Below, piece after piece: positions 50,200 to 59,332 of a stretch of 64,000 nt of DNA. Numbering within the stretch: position 1 is the stretch's first letter; every line of letters starts with the position of its first letter. Origin of the DNA: an actinobacterium acMicro-4 (lineage in GTDB: Bacteria > Actinomycetota > Actinomycetes > Actinomycetales > Microbacteriaceae). The notes under the pieces are model-generated. The model was not told the origin of the DNA. It did not search any database and was given only the letters and a program-made list of their open reading frames with translations. The translations under genes and the position numbers were made by a program. The stretch lies in contig JNSD01000002.1 in the NCBI GenBank assembly GCA_000754445.1, positions 1 through 64,000 on the forward strand. Direction: 5' to 3'.

Positions 50200-51777
50200 G
50201 TGATAGGAGAGAGGGCGATGATGGCTGAGATTCCTCGACCGCAGCGACCCACGCCGCTCTCGACACTTCAGTTAGCCCGCACAGTGAATGCTCTCCACTC
50301 GGGCCCCGATGCCCTCGTAAACGGTGTTGCCCTCCACACGGGTCTCGTTCAGCCCGGGGATCTCTTCGCGGCACTTCCCGGTGCCAACCGCCACGGAATC
50401 GAATTTTGGCCAGAGGCCGCTGCCGCCGGGGCCACCGCGGTTCTTACTGACGCTGCTGGCGCCAGCCTGCTGCCGCAGACGATACCGACACTGGTGCTCG
50501 AATATCCCAGGGGCCACTTAGGCGCGATCGCTGCGGAGATTTATGGCACCGACGATGTTGGGTCTATGGCGATCGCTGCAGTGACGGGGACCAACGGGAA
50601 AACCTCTACGGCGTTTCTCTTGGACGCGCTCATGAGGGGTCTTGGCTGGACGACGGCGCTATCCACTACAGCTGAGCGCGTTGTTGCGGGCGTTCCCTAT
50701 ACGAGCACCCTGACGACACCTGAGGCCCCGGACATTCACGCCATGGTGGCACTGGCCAAAGAACAAGGCGTCAGTGGGCTTGCCATCGAGGTCAGTGCGC
50801 AGGCTCTAGAAAAAAACCGTCTGGATCGTGTGATGGTCGATGTTGCCGGGTTTACCAATTTGAGCCACGACCATTTTGAAGACTTTGGCAATATGGACCG
50901 TTACCTGGCGGCCAAGGCCGCCCTGTTTACGCCGGAGCGCTCTCACAAGGCCGTCATCTGCGTGGATACATCCTGGGGGCTAGCCCTCGCCCGCCAGAGC
51001 ACAATCCCGTTCTGGACCCTCGGCAGGGCCGGGTCGGAGGGCGTGGAGGGCGTGCCGCATTGGCGCTACGCGATTACCGGAATCTCGGGTGACACCACGA
51101 CGTTCTCGGTGAGCGGGCCCGAGGCTTGGGCCATCGAATTCTCGGCCCCCATCATGGGAGAGCACATGGTCGCCAACGCGGCTCTCGCCGCGGTGATGCT
51201 CATTCTTCAGGGGGTGCCACCCGCCGACATGGCCACGGCAATGGGCCCTGGCACTGCGGGAATTCCCGTGTTCGTTCCGGGGCGGGTTGAGCGAGTGTCG
51301 GGACCGACTGGCCCTCAAGTGTTTGTTGATGCAGGTCGTAGTGAAGACGCATACCGGGCCACGCTGGAAACTCTCCGCTCACGCACGACGGGTAAGCTGG
51401 TCATGGTGTGTGGCACCTCAGGGAATAGGGACGCCACCAAGCGGCCTCTCATGGGCGCGACTGCAGCACGACTTGCCGATGTGGTTATCGTCACTGATGA
51501 CGATCCCCGGCGCGAAGATCCGGCTGTGATTCGCGCCGGGCTGCTCGAGGGTGTGCGCTGTGTTGAGGGCTCCGTGTGGTTCGAAATTCCTGATCCGAGT
51601 GAGGCAATCCGCCACGCCATTTCGCTGGTGGGGGAGGGCGATAGCGTTCTCTGGAGTGGTCCAGGATCCCAGAACTACCGAGATATTTCTGGGCAGAAGG
51701 TTCCCTATTCAGCTCGGGATGAAGCGCGGGCTGCCCTCCGAGAAGCGGGCTATGCCCCGGAACAACCGCATGGTTGA
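50200..51777 (+). CDS. murE: MurE-like Mur ligase with divergent active-site motifs
   Basis: AAVTGTNGKTSTAFLLDALMRGLG, TTPEAPDIHAMVALAKEQGV, DVAGFTNLSHDHFEDF, KRPLMGATAARLADVVIVTDDDPRREDP; canonical DSR, EVSSHAL, DHLDFH, DYAHTPD and GKGHE not preserved. Confidence 0.85.
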   Translation: MIGERAMMAEIPRPQRPTPLSTLQLARTVNALHSGPDALVNGVALHTGLVQPGDLFAALPGANRHGIEFWPEAAAAGATAVLTDAAGASLLPQTIPTLVLEYPRGHLGAIAAEIYGTDDVGSMAIAAVTGTNGKTSTAFLLDALMRGLGWTTALSTTAERVVAGVPYTSTLTTPEAPDIHAMVALAKEQGVSGLAIEVSAQALEKNRLDRVMVDVAGFTNLSHDHFEDFGNMDRYLAAKAALFTPERSHKAVICVDTSWGLALARQSTIPFWTLGRAGSEGVEGVPHWRYAITGISGDTTTFSVSGPEAWAIEFSAPIMGEHMVANAALAAVMLILQGVPPADMATAMGPGTAGIPVFVPGRVERVSGPTGPQVFVDAGRSEDAYRATLETLRSRTTGKLVMVCGTSGNRDATKRPLMGATAARLADVVIVTDDDPRREDPAVIRAGLLEGVRCVEGSVWFEIPDPSEAIRHAISLVGEGDSVLWSGPGSQNYRDISGQKVPYSARDEARAALREAGYAPEQPHG

Positions 51778-52414
51778 GGTCACCCTTGACGAGCCGTGGA
51801 GTGACTGGGGTCGATCTGGGGGCATACTCGTCGCAGGAGAGCAGAGGCTGGCCTGGGAAGTCCCCACCATGTCACGCCGGCTCCTGGAGCGCGCACTTGA
51901 ATCGGTGCGCGCTCGCGTTGGCGCTGGGGTAAGCCTTGGCGAGGCTGTTGCAGGTGTGGTGCGTCCTGCCGAGCCTCACATACTCGAGGTTCATCGAGTG
52001 GGGGAGGGCGTACTCGTTATTGATGACACCGGCACGCTCGGAGTAAACGATGCCGCCACATCGCTCAAAATTGTGACGGGTCTCGCTGCGAGAGAACGAC
52101 GAGTGGTTGTCGCCGCGGGGGCGCTGGAGTTCGACGGAGAGTCAGACTATGACAACCTCGGGGCATTTGGGGCGTTGATGGTGCGACTCAACGTGGACCA
52201 GGTTTTTGCTGTTGGCCCCGAAGCCAGAGCGCTGTTTCTCTCGGTGGGACGGGAGGGTTCCTGGGATGGAGAGTCGCAGCACTGCGAGAGTGTCGAAGAC
52301 GCGTACGATGACATCCGTGCGTTTGTCCGGCCGGAGGATGTGGTACTCGTGATGGGTTCGACGGGGCAGTCGCTGCTTCCCCTCGCTCTGCGACTCGTGG
52401 AGGATCTCTCGTGA
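51770..52414 (+). CDS. Truncated MurF-like protein (C-terminal Mur ligase domain only)
   Basis: GVLVIDDTGTLGVNDAATSLKIVTGLAARERRVVVAAGALEFDG...DNLGAFGALMVRLNVDQVFAVGPEARALF...VRPEDVVLVMGSTGQSLLPLALRLVEDL follows the MurF C-terminal layout; no GxxGKT P-loop; sits in the murF slot. Start ATG 51752 or 51770 overlapping the murE stop. Confidence 0.75.
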   Translation: MVEVTLDEPWSDWGRSGGILVAGEQRLAWEVPTMSRRLLERALESVRARVGAGVSLGEAVAGVVRPAEPHILEVHRVGEGVLVIDDTGTLGVNDAATSLKIVTGLAARERRVVVAAGALEFDGESDYDNLGAFGALMVRLNVDQVFAVGPEARALFLSVGREGSWDGESQHCESVEDAYDDIRAFVRPEDVVLVMGSTGQSLLPLALRLVEDLS

Positions 52415-53508
52415 GGATTCTCTTGCTCGGTAGCGCTATCGCGCTGTTCTTTTCTCTATTCCTCACGCCGCTCTTCATTCGGCTCTTTGGGAAACTGGGG
52501 TGGGGACAGTTCATCCGACAGGATGGCCCCAAAACCCACTTCGTGAAGCGTGGCACACCCACGATGGGTGGCATTGTTATTTTGCTCGCCGTGGTCACCG
52601 GGTATTTCGGGGCGCACCTTATCGAGGGCGCACCGGTAACTCAGTCAGCGGTCCTCGTCATTGGGTTGATGGTCACCCTAGGTATTGTCGGCTTTTTGGA
52701 CGATTTTTCTAAAGTCCGCCGCCAGCAGTCTTTGGGGCTCAGTCCGCGAGCGAAGGTCATCGGGCAAATCGTGGCCTCTGTCGCGTTTGCGGTGCTGGCC
52801 GTGTCCTTTCCCGATAAGGACAACCAGACACCGGCGGCACTGGGTATCTCCGTGTTCCGCAACGCCGATCTGGTGTCCTTTGTTGGGCTCGGCCAGATAG
52901 GCGCAATTATTGCCTTTGCCGTGTGGGCGAGCTTGATCATTGTGGGAACATCAAACGCGGTCAATCTCACCGATGGCCTGGACGGGCTCGCCAGTGGGTC
53001 AACCATCCTGGTTTTCGTCGCCTACGTCATGATCACCTTCTGGCAGTTCAACCAATCGTGTTTCCGCGGTGTGGTCGATGAAGAGAACGTTTACAAGTGT
53101 TATGAGGTGCGCGATTCACTGGAGTTGACCTCTGTCGCGGCGATCATTTCGGCAAGCCTCATTGGTTTCCTCTGGTGGAATACCTCGCCAGCAAAAATCT
53201 TCATGGGCGACACCGGGTCGTTGAGTCTTGGTGGCGGTGTGGCAGCCTTGGCGCTGTTCTCCCGAACCGAAGTCCTGCTGCCCATTGTCGGTGGACTGTT
53301 CGTCATTTTGACGGGCTCCGTCATTATTCAACGCCTGTATTTCAAGGCAACCGGCGGAAAACGGGTCTTTTACTCGTCCCCTCTGCACCACCACTACGAA
53401 ATCAAAGGCTGGGCTGAGGTCACCATTGTCGTCAGGTTCTGGCTCATCGCTGGCCTCTTTGCCGCTGCGGGTGCAGGAGTGTTCTACTTGGAGTGGCTCA
53501 GCCGCTGA
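52411..53508 (+). CDS. mraY: Phospho-MurNAc-pentapeptide transferase MraY
   Basis: KRGTPTMGGIVIL; GFLDDFSKVRRQQSLGLSPRAK; GTSNAVNLTDGLDGLASG; FMGDTGSLSLGG; PLHHHYEIKGWAE. Confidence 0.95.
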   Translation: MRILLLGSAIALFFSLFLTPLFIRLFGKLGWGQFIRQDGPKTHFVKRGTPTMGGIVILLAVVTGYFGAHLIEGAPVTQSAVLVIGLMVTLGIVGFLDDFSKVRRQQSLGLSPRAKVIGQIVASVAFAVLAVSFPDKDNQTPAALGISVFRNADLVSFVGLGQIGAIIAFAVWASLIIVGTSNAVNLTDGLDGLASGSTILVFVAYVMITFWQFNQSCFRGVVDEENVYKCYEVRDSLELTSVAAIISASLIGFLWWNTSPAKIFMGDTGSLSLGGGVAALALFSRTEVLLPIVGGLFVILTGSVIIQRLYFKATGGKRVFYSSPLHHHYEIKGWAEVTIVVRFWLIAGLFAAAGAGVFYLEWLSR

Positions 53509-54500
53509 TGGCCTCTTCGCTGGACTCGCTGACTAGTTGGCATAGTGATTGGTCTGGCCTCAGGGTCGTAGTCGTTGGCCTCGACGCCACCGGCTTTGCC
53601 GTTGTCGACACGTTGGTTGAGCTGGGCGCAGAAGTACTGGCTGTTGCACCGGATGCCAAGAGCGATGTCGTGCGGATTAGCGAAGTCATCGGCGCCGGAG
53701 TTCACGTCTCTGGCGATGTCCTCTCGAGGGTGCAGGCAGCGCTTGGTTACACTGCGAATCTCGCCATCGTCTCTCCTGATGTTTCCAGTGACGACCCCGT
53801 CGCGCGCGCGCTTCTGGGAGGAGGGGTTCCAGTCTGGTCGGATGTGGATTTCGCGTGGAGAGTCCGAGACAAGAACGACGTTGTAGCGCAGTGGATACTC
53901 GTCGTCGGAGAGACCGACGGGCCGCGTATTGCTGATCTAGCAGCCCGGATACTGGTGGCTGATGGTCGTAGTGCCCGGCACGTCGGGCTGGAGAGCGCCC
54001 CACTACTGGATGCACTTCGTGACCCTGAGCCCTACACAACACTCATTATTGTGGCGGGGTCGACCGGCGTCGGCTGGTGGCAGCGCTATCCCGAGGCGCT
54101 GCGCAGACCCGTGCTCACGGTGTCCCTGGGAGATGCCGGCGTGACTCCCAGCGGCGTGCGGTTTGATGCCACGACCACAGCCTGTGTGTATCGCCGCAGC
54201 GTCGGCCCCACCGAAGACATGGTGAAAGACGCGGATGTACTCGAGGGCGCCCGGGCAATTGGGATTGGACTGGATTCTCCGGGGATGAGCGATCTAGGTC
54301 TCGTGGAGGGCATTCTCTGCGACCGAGCCTTCCTCGAGGATCGGGAGCACCAGGCCCTCGAAATTTCGACTACCGAGGAGCTCGAGGAGGCCGGGTGGGT
54401 GATACCCGATGACCTACCCACCATCCTGGCGGCCGTGGCTATCGCGCGTTCCTATGACGTTTCACCCGCGCTGATAGCGGGAGTGGTTACCCTTCCCTAG
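53493..54500 (+). CDS. Degenerate MurD-like protein (no P-loop, no C-terminal domain)
   Basis: Located between mraY and ftsW; MurD-like N-term LRVVVVGLDATGFAVVDTLVELGAEVLAV; P-loop position reads LVVGETDGPRIADLAARIL; VKDADVLEGARAIGIGLDSPGMSDLGLVEGILCDRAFLEDR resembles actinobacterial MurD central domain; ends where the C-terminal domain should begin. Confidence 0.78.
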   Translation: MAQPLMASSLDSLTSWHSDWSGLRVVVVGLDATGFAVVDTLVELGAEVLAVAPDAKSDVVRISEVIGAGVHVSGDVLSRVQAALGYTANLAIVSPDVSSDDPVARALLGGGVPVWSDVDFAWRVRDKNDVVAQWILVVGETDGPRIADLAARILVADGRSARHVGLESAPLLDALRDPEPYTTLIIVAGSTGVGWWQRYPEALRRPVLTVSLGDAGVTPSGVRFDATTTACVYRRSVGPTEDMVKDADVLEGARAIGIGLDSPGMSDLGLVEGILCDRAFLEDREHQALEISTTEELEEAGWVIPDDLPTILAAVAIARSYDVSPALIAGVVTLP

Positions 54501-54595
54501 AGCGCTGGCGCCCGGGCACATGTCGGCGCGCCCTATCGGGTCTATGCGCCCCATAGGTTCACACTTATAGATGGACTGTTCACCCACCTAAGAGG

Positions 54596-55846
54596 GTGCA
54601 CAGTGACCGTGAGGAAGGTGGCGATGTGACAACAGTCGTGCGACCACCGTCTCATTCTCCACCAAACAAGCCCCGCATGGTGGTCAGCGTGAGGCGTCTC
54701 TTTCAGGCGGAATCTGGCGAATATGTAGTGATGGTGGCGACCGTCTTGTTTTTGGTGGCCTTTGGTTTGGTCATGGTGCTCTCGTCGTCCTTTGTTGGTT
54801 CGGCGCTTGGCAACGACGGGAACTTTTTTGCCACTTTCTTGAGGCAGGCGTTCTGGGCGGTGGTGGGCATTCCGCTCATGCTCATCGTGTCTCGACTGAA
54901 GCCCATCCAAATCAAGCGTGCTACCCCGGCGATATTTTTGGCCGCTTTGGTGTTCCAGGCGCTCGTCTTCACCGCCCTGGGAATCACCTCTGGAGGTAAC
55001 CGAAACTGGGTCAACATTGCCGGATTCAGTGGCCAGCCCTCGGAGCTTGTGAAGGTTGCGCTGATCGCGTGGATGGCGGCGATACTGTCGGATCGCCTTG
55101 ATCGTCTCCACGACTACCGTGTTCTTCTCCGTCCGCTCGCCGTGGGTGTCGCAGTGGCGCTCGCCCTGGTCATTGCGGGTCGCGACCTGGGAACTGTGGG
55201 CATCATGACGATGATCGCCCTAGGCGTTTCATTTTTAGCCGGCGTTCGGCTGTCTCACCTGGTGGCAGTGATGGGTGCCTTGGGGGCTTTTCTGGGGATA
55301 ACTGCGCTCTTGAGTCCCTCGCGTGTGGCGCGCATCATGACGTGGTTCTCCGGGTGCACTGAGGCGGACTATCTCACAACGTGTTGGCAGTCCGTTCACT
55401 CGACTTATGCCCTGGGCTCTGGTGGCTTACTCGGGGTAGGACTTGGCAACTCTCGCGCCAAATGGTCATGGTTGCCAGCAGCCGAGACCGACTTCATTTT
55501 TGCCATTGTTGGCGAGGAGCTTGGCCTTGCGGGGACCACACTGGTGATTGTTGCCTTCGTTGTCCTCGCCATCGCGATGACGCGGATGGTTCGAGCACAG
55601 CAAGACCCCTTCGCGAGAATTGTTACGGGGGGTGTCATGGTGTGGCTGATTGGTCAGGCGCTGGTCAACATTGCGGTGGTGCTCGAGCTTTTGCCTGTTC
55701 TGGGGGTTCCGCTGCCGTTCATGTCAGTGGGCGGTTCGGCGCTGCTCTCGTCGTTGGCCGCTATTGGTGTGGTGATGGCTCTCAATCGCGCCGGGTCTGA
55801 GTCAGTGAGCGACTACCGCGCACGACGAAGGGCCGGCACTCGATGA
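54596..55846 (+). CDS. ftsW: SEDS glycosyltransferase FtsW
   Basis: Multi-TM; GGNRNWVNIAGFSGQPSELVKVALIAWMA; AETDFIFAIVGEELGLAGT; VPLPFMSVGGSALLSSLAAIGVVMAL. Confidence 0.95.
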   Translation: MHSDREEGGDVTTVVRPPSHSPPNKPRMVVSVRRLFQAESGEYVVMVATVLFLVAFGLVMVLSSSFVGSALGNDGNFFATFLRQAFWAVVGIPLMLIVSRLKPIQIKRATPAIFLAALVFQALVFTALGITSGGNRNWVNIAGFSGQPSELVKVALIAWMAAILSDRLDRLHDYRVLLRPLAVGVAVALALVIAGRDLGTVGIMTMIALGVSFLAGVRLSHLVAVMGALGAFLGITALLSPSRVARIMTWFSGCTEADYLTTCWQSVHSTYALGSGGLLGVGLGNSRAKWSWLPAAETDFIFAIVGEELGLAGTTLVIVAFVVLAIAMTRMVRAQQDPFARIVTGGVMVWLIGQALVNIAVVLELLPVLGVPLPFMSVGGSALLSSLAAIGVVMALNRAGSESVSDYRARRRAGTR

Positions 55847-56943
55847 CTCGAGTTCTTTTGGCGGGCGGAGGCACCGCCGGCCACGTGAACCCCCTGCTTG
55901 CTGTGGCGAATGAGCTTGTGCGTCAGGGTCGCTGCAACCCCGCCGAGATCATCGTGGTCGGCACCCGAGGGGGCCTGGAATCCCGTCTGGTTCCGGCGGC
56001 CGGATTCGCGCTGGCGACTACCCAACGGCTTCCTCTGCCGAGAAAACTGAGCCTTGGTGCGCTGGTGTTCTGGCCTCGTTTCGCCATTGCGGTGGGCAAG
56101 GTTGTCTGGTTGATTATGCGCCACAGGGCCGAGCTGGTTGCCGGATTTGGCGGTTATGCCTCGGCGCCCAGCTATGTTGCTGCCTGGCTCACCAGGACTC
56201 CGCTCGTGATCCACGAAGCCAATGCGGTTCCGGGCTTTGCGAACAGGCTCGGTTCGCGACTCACGCGGTGTGTGGTAACCACGTTCAGCCAGACCCAGTT
56301 GCCCCACGCCACAGTCTTGGGCATGCCCATGGCGAGGGCCATTACCCACCCTTCGTCTTCCCCCAATGCCTCCCGGGCGCGGAGCGCATTTGGGCTGAAG
56401 CCAGGGAAAAAGACGCTCCTGGTCACCGGCGGCTCTCAGGGTGCCCAGTCGCTGAACGCGACTCTGGCCGCTGTGGTGGAGGACATACTGGCTCTGGATT
56501 GGCAGATACTGCATATCGTGGGGAGTAAGAATCCGCTACCGCCGTCTTCTCCGGGGTATGTCGCTCTGTCCTATTGCTACCGAATGGATGTGGCTTTTGC
56601 GGCGGCCAGCGCGGTGATTTCCCGCGCTGGTGCGGCGACTGTGTCGGAGATTCAGATCGTCGGTATACCCGCAGTGTTCGTTCCCTATCCGGTGGGCAAC
56701 GGGGAACAAGAAAAAAACGCCGCCGACAGCCTTGCCACTGGGGCGGCTGTTATGGTGCTCGATCGGGATTTCACGCCGGAGCGTTGTCGAGCCGTGGTCC
56801 TGCCGTTGCTCGCCGATGACACGGCGCTGGCACGTATGCGCACCAACGCGATTGGCCTCGGGCGCCCCCAGGCAGCGGAGGCATTTGTTGAGACCATGAT
56901 GGAGGCGCTGTCATCACGGCGAAGCAAGGGTTTGGGCGCGTGA
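55843..56943 (+). CDS. murG: MurG glycosyltransferase
   Basis: VLLAGGGTAGHVNPLLAVANEL; LVTGGSQGAQSLNATL; ISRAGAATVSEIQIVGIPAVFVPYPVGNGEQEKNA. Confidence 0.94.
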   Translation: MTRVLLAGGGTAGHVNPLLAVANELVRQGRCNPAEIIVVGTRGGLESRLVPAAGFALATTQRLPLPRKLSLGALVFWPRFAIAVGKVVWLIMRHRAELVAGFGGYASAPSYVAAWLTRTPLVIHEANAVPGFANRLGSRLTRCVVTTFSQTQLPHATVLGMPMARAITHPSSSPNASRARSAFGLKPGKKTLLVTGGSQGAQSLNATLAAVVEDILALDWQILHIVGSKNPLPPSSPGYVALSYCYRMDVAFAAASAVISRAGAATVSEIQIVGIPAVFVPYPVGNGEQEKNAADSLATGAAVMVLDRDFTPERCRAVVLPLLADDTALARMRTNAIGLGRPQAAEAFVETMMEALSSRRSKGLGA

Positions 56944-58355
56944 AACCACTACCCGGCGGTCCACTTCCCGGAAGCATTTCCCGGGCGCATTTCATTGGAA
57001 TTGCGGGTTCCGGCATGAGCGGCATTGCGCGGGTCATGGCGCAGCAGGGAGTGATGGTCAGCGGCTCCGACCGCTCGGACTCGGAAATCGTTGACTCGCT
57101 GCGCGATGCCGGCATCACCGTGTTCATTGGTCACGATGCGAGCCACCTGGGCGATGCCGACACGGTTGTTGCCTCAAGTGCCGTCAGAGACGACAACCCT
57201 GAACTGGTGGAAGCCTATTCCAGAGGACTCGCGGTGATTCATCGCTCTACTGCGCTGCGCTTCGTCATGCGGGGCAAAACAGTCCTGGCGGTTGCGGGTT
57301 CTCACGGAAAGACAACCTCTACTGCAATGCTCGCCAGCGCGCTCCATCGCGCTGGGATTGATGCGGGTTTTGTCAATGGCGGTGTGGTGAGCCAGTGGGG
57401 CGTCTCATCACGCAACGGCTCGGCCGAACTCTTTGCGATTGAGGCTGACGAGTCAGACCGTTCGTTCTTGACCTATCTCCCATCCACAGTGCTGGTGACG
57501 AATGTCGCGCCCGACCATCTCGATTTTTACGGCGGGATGGACGCTATCTATGACGCCTTTGAAGCTTTTGCCAGAACGGCTAGCCACGGTGTTGTGCTCT
57601 GTGCGGACGACGAGGGCACGAGAGAACTGGCCTCCAGGCTCTCCGATGCTTCTGGGGTGAGAACCTACGGGGTGTCCCCGCATGCTGACTTTCGGATTCT
57701 TGGTATTGAACCTGCGCCGTTTGCTCGCGCGCGGATCACCTATGTCGGTGAGGAAGCCGAGATTGTTCTCGCGGTTCCTGGTCGGCTCAATGCCCTGAAC
57801 GCTGTTGGGGTAGCGGGGATGCTCGTTGATGCCGGACTCACACTCACGGAGGCTACCCATGCAGTGAGTGGGTTTAGTGGAGCTGATCGTCGATTCCAGT
57901 TCCACGGTGAGCGTGGCGGGGTCCGCTTCTTCGATGACCATGCTCATCACCCCACCGAGGTTGCTGCCGCGCTGGAGACGGCTCGAGCGGTCGTGGGAAG
58001 TGGTCGCGTCATTACGATGTTTCAACCTCATCTTTTCTCCAGGACCCAGTACATGTCAGCAGAGTTGGCTAGCGCATTTGCCGAGGGCAGTGACCACACG
58101 ATATTTCTCGATATTTTTGGATCGAGGGAAGACCCCATCGAGGGGGTGAGCACCCAGTTGATCCTCGAGAAGCTTCCGGCTGGGTATTCCCATGACTACG
58201 AGCCCGATTGGGCGCGTGCCTGCGAGCGTGCCGTAGCGCTGGCTCAACCCGGTGACATTATCCTCACCATGTCCACGGGTGATCTGTATCAAATCGTTCC
58301 CCAACTGTTGGCCACGAAGCAGGCCTTGGACGAAGGCGACCATGCGGCGCCCTGA
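56940..58355 (+). CDS. murC: UDP-N-acetylmuramate--L-alanine ligase MurC
   Basis: HFIGIAGSGMSGIARVM; AVAGSHGKTTSTAML; EADESDRSFL; VTNVAPDHLDFY; FFDDHAHHPTEVAAAL; FQPHLFSRT. Confidence 0.94.
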   Translation: MKPLPGGPLPGSISRAHFIGIAGSGMSGIARVMAQQGVMVSGSDRSDSEIVDSLRDAGITVFIGHDASHLGDADTVVASSAVRDDNPELVEAYSRGLAVIHRSTALRFVMRGKTVLAVAGSHGKTTSTAMLASALHRAGIDAGFVNGGVVSQWGVSSRNGSAELFAIEADESDRSFLTYLPSTVLVTNVAPDHLDFYGGMDAIYDAFEAFARTASHGVVLCADDEGTRELASRLSDASGVRTYGVSPHADFRILGIEPAPFARARITYVGEEAEIVLAVPGRLNALNAVGVAGMLVDAGLTLTEATHAVSGFSGADRRFQFHGERGGVRFFDDHAHHPTEVAAALETARAVVGSGRVITMFQPHLFSRTQYMSAELASAFAEGSDHTIFLDIFGSREDPIEGVSTQLILEKLPAGYSHDYEPDWARACERAVALAQPGDIILTMSTGDLYQIVPQLLATKQALDEGDHAAP

Positions 58356-59187
58356 CGATTTTTCTGCCAAGAAGACGCCCGGAACGCGATTCCGCGGCAG
58401 GCCGCAACGAGCCGGTGTAGCGCAAGTGGCCGTGCGAGAGGCGACACAGCGCCGACGGAGGGCCGAGAAGGCGGAATTTACGGGTTTCACCGCCGCAACT
58501 AGGCGCCGCAGGAGGGTGTGGGCGGTGTCACTGGGCAGTATTGCCGTTGTGGTCCTGGCCACCGTGGTGTTGGTTCTCTCCCCAGTGCTCGCGTTGCGCG
58601 AGGTTAAGGTGGAGGGCTCACACACCGTCGCGGAAACAGACATTCAAGAGGCGCTTTCTGGCCTCTACGGCGAGCCACTTGCGCGAATCAGTAACGACCG
58701 CGTTGCTGCTGCCTTGAGCTCCATCCGCGCAATCCAAGCTTTTGAGACCCGTATTGAACCTCCCGGGACGCTCGTGATTATTCTCAACGAACGCCAGCCT
58801 CTCGGCGCCGTGTCGCGCGGCGGTGTCTTCGTGGTGGTGGACGCTGCGGCGGTGGAACTCTGGTCCCAGCCAGAAGCACCCGAGGAGCTACCGGTCATCC
58901 TGGTTGAGGCTGATCCCACATCACCAAGCTTTGACGCTGTGTCCAGGGTGTTGCTCGCTCTTCCTCCCGAGATTTCCCGCAGTATCGAAGGCGTGAGGGC
59001 GTCAACGCTCGATGATGTGCGGTTCACCATGAGGGAGAGCTCCCACGAAATAATCTGGGGGAGCGCGGAGCGCTCCCGAGAAAAAGCCCGGGTTTTGGGT
59101 CCAGCCTTGGTGGCAGCCGGCGCCGGTCGACCCGCGATCATCGATGTGACAACGCCGGACAGTGTGGTCGTTCGCCAGCGGGACTGA
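58342..59187 (+). CDS. ftsQ: Division protein FtsQ (POTRA)
   Basis: TM followed by LREVKVEGSHTVAETDIQEALSGLYGEPLARIS; start reset to ATG 58342. Confidence 0.88.
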   Translation: MRRPDDFSAKKTPGTRFRGRPQRAGVAQVAVREATQRRRRAEKAEFTGFTAATRRRRRVWAVSLGSIAVVVLATVVLVLSPVLALREVKVEGSHTVAETDIQEALSGLYGEPLARISNDRVAAALSSIRAIQAFETRIEPPGTLVIILNERQPLGAVSRGGVFVVVDAAAVELWSQPEAPEELPVILVEADPTSPSFDAVSRVLLALPPEISRSIEGVRASTLDDVRFTMRESSHEIIWGSAERSREKARVLGPALVAAGAGRPAIIDVTTPDSVVVRQRD

Positions 59188-59332
59188 GTTTTCTTTTGTT
59201 GATGTGGGTTCTGCGACACGCCCAGAGCCTCCGGCGCCTGAACACCATTGCGCTTTAGCGTCGTGTCACGGGAAAGTGAATAAAACTCTAATCCTAAAGT
59301 AGAGGTTGAGAGTTTGATGAAAGGGAGTACCG

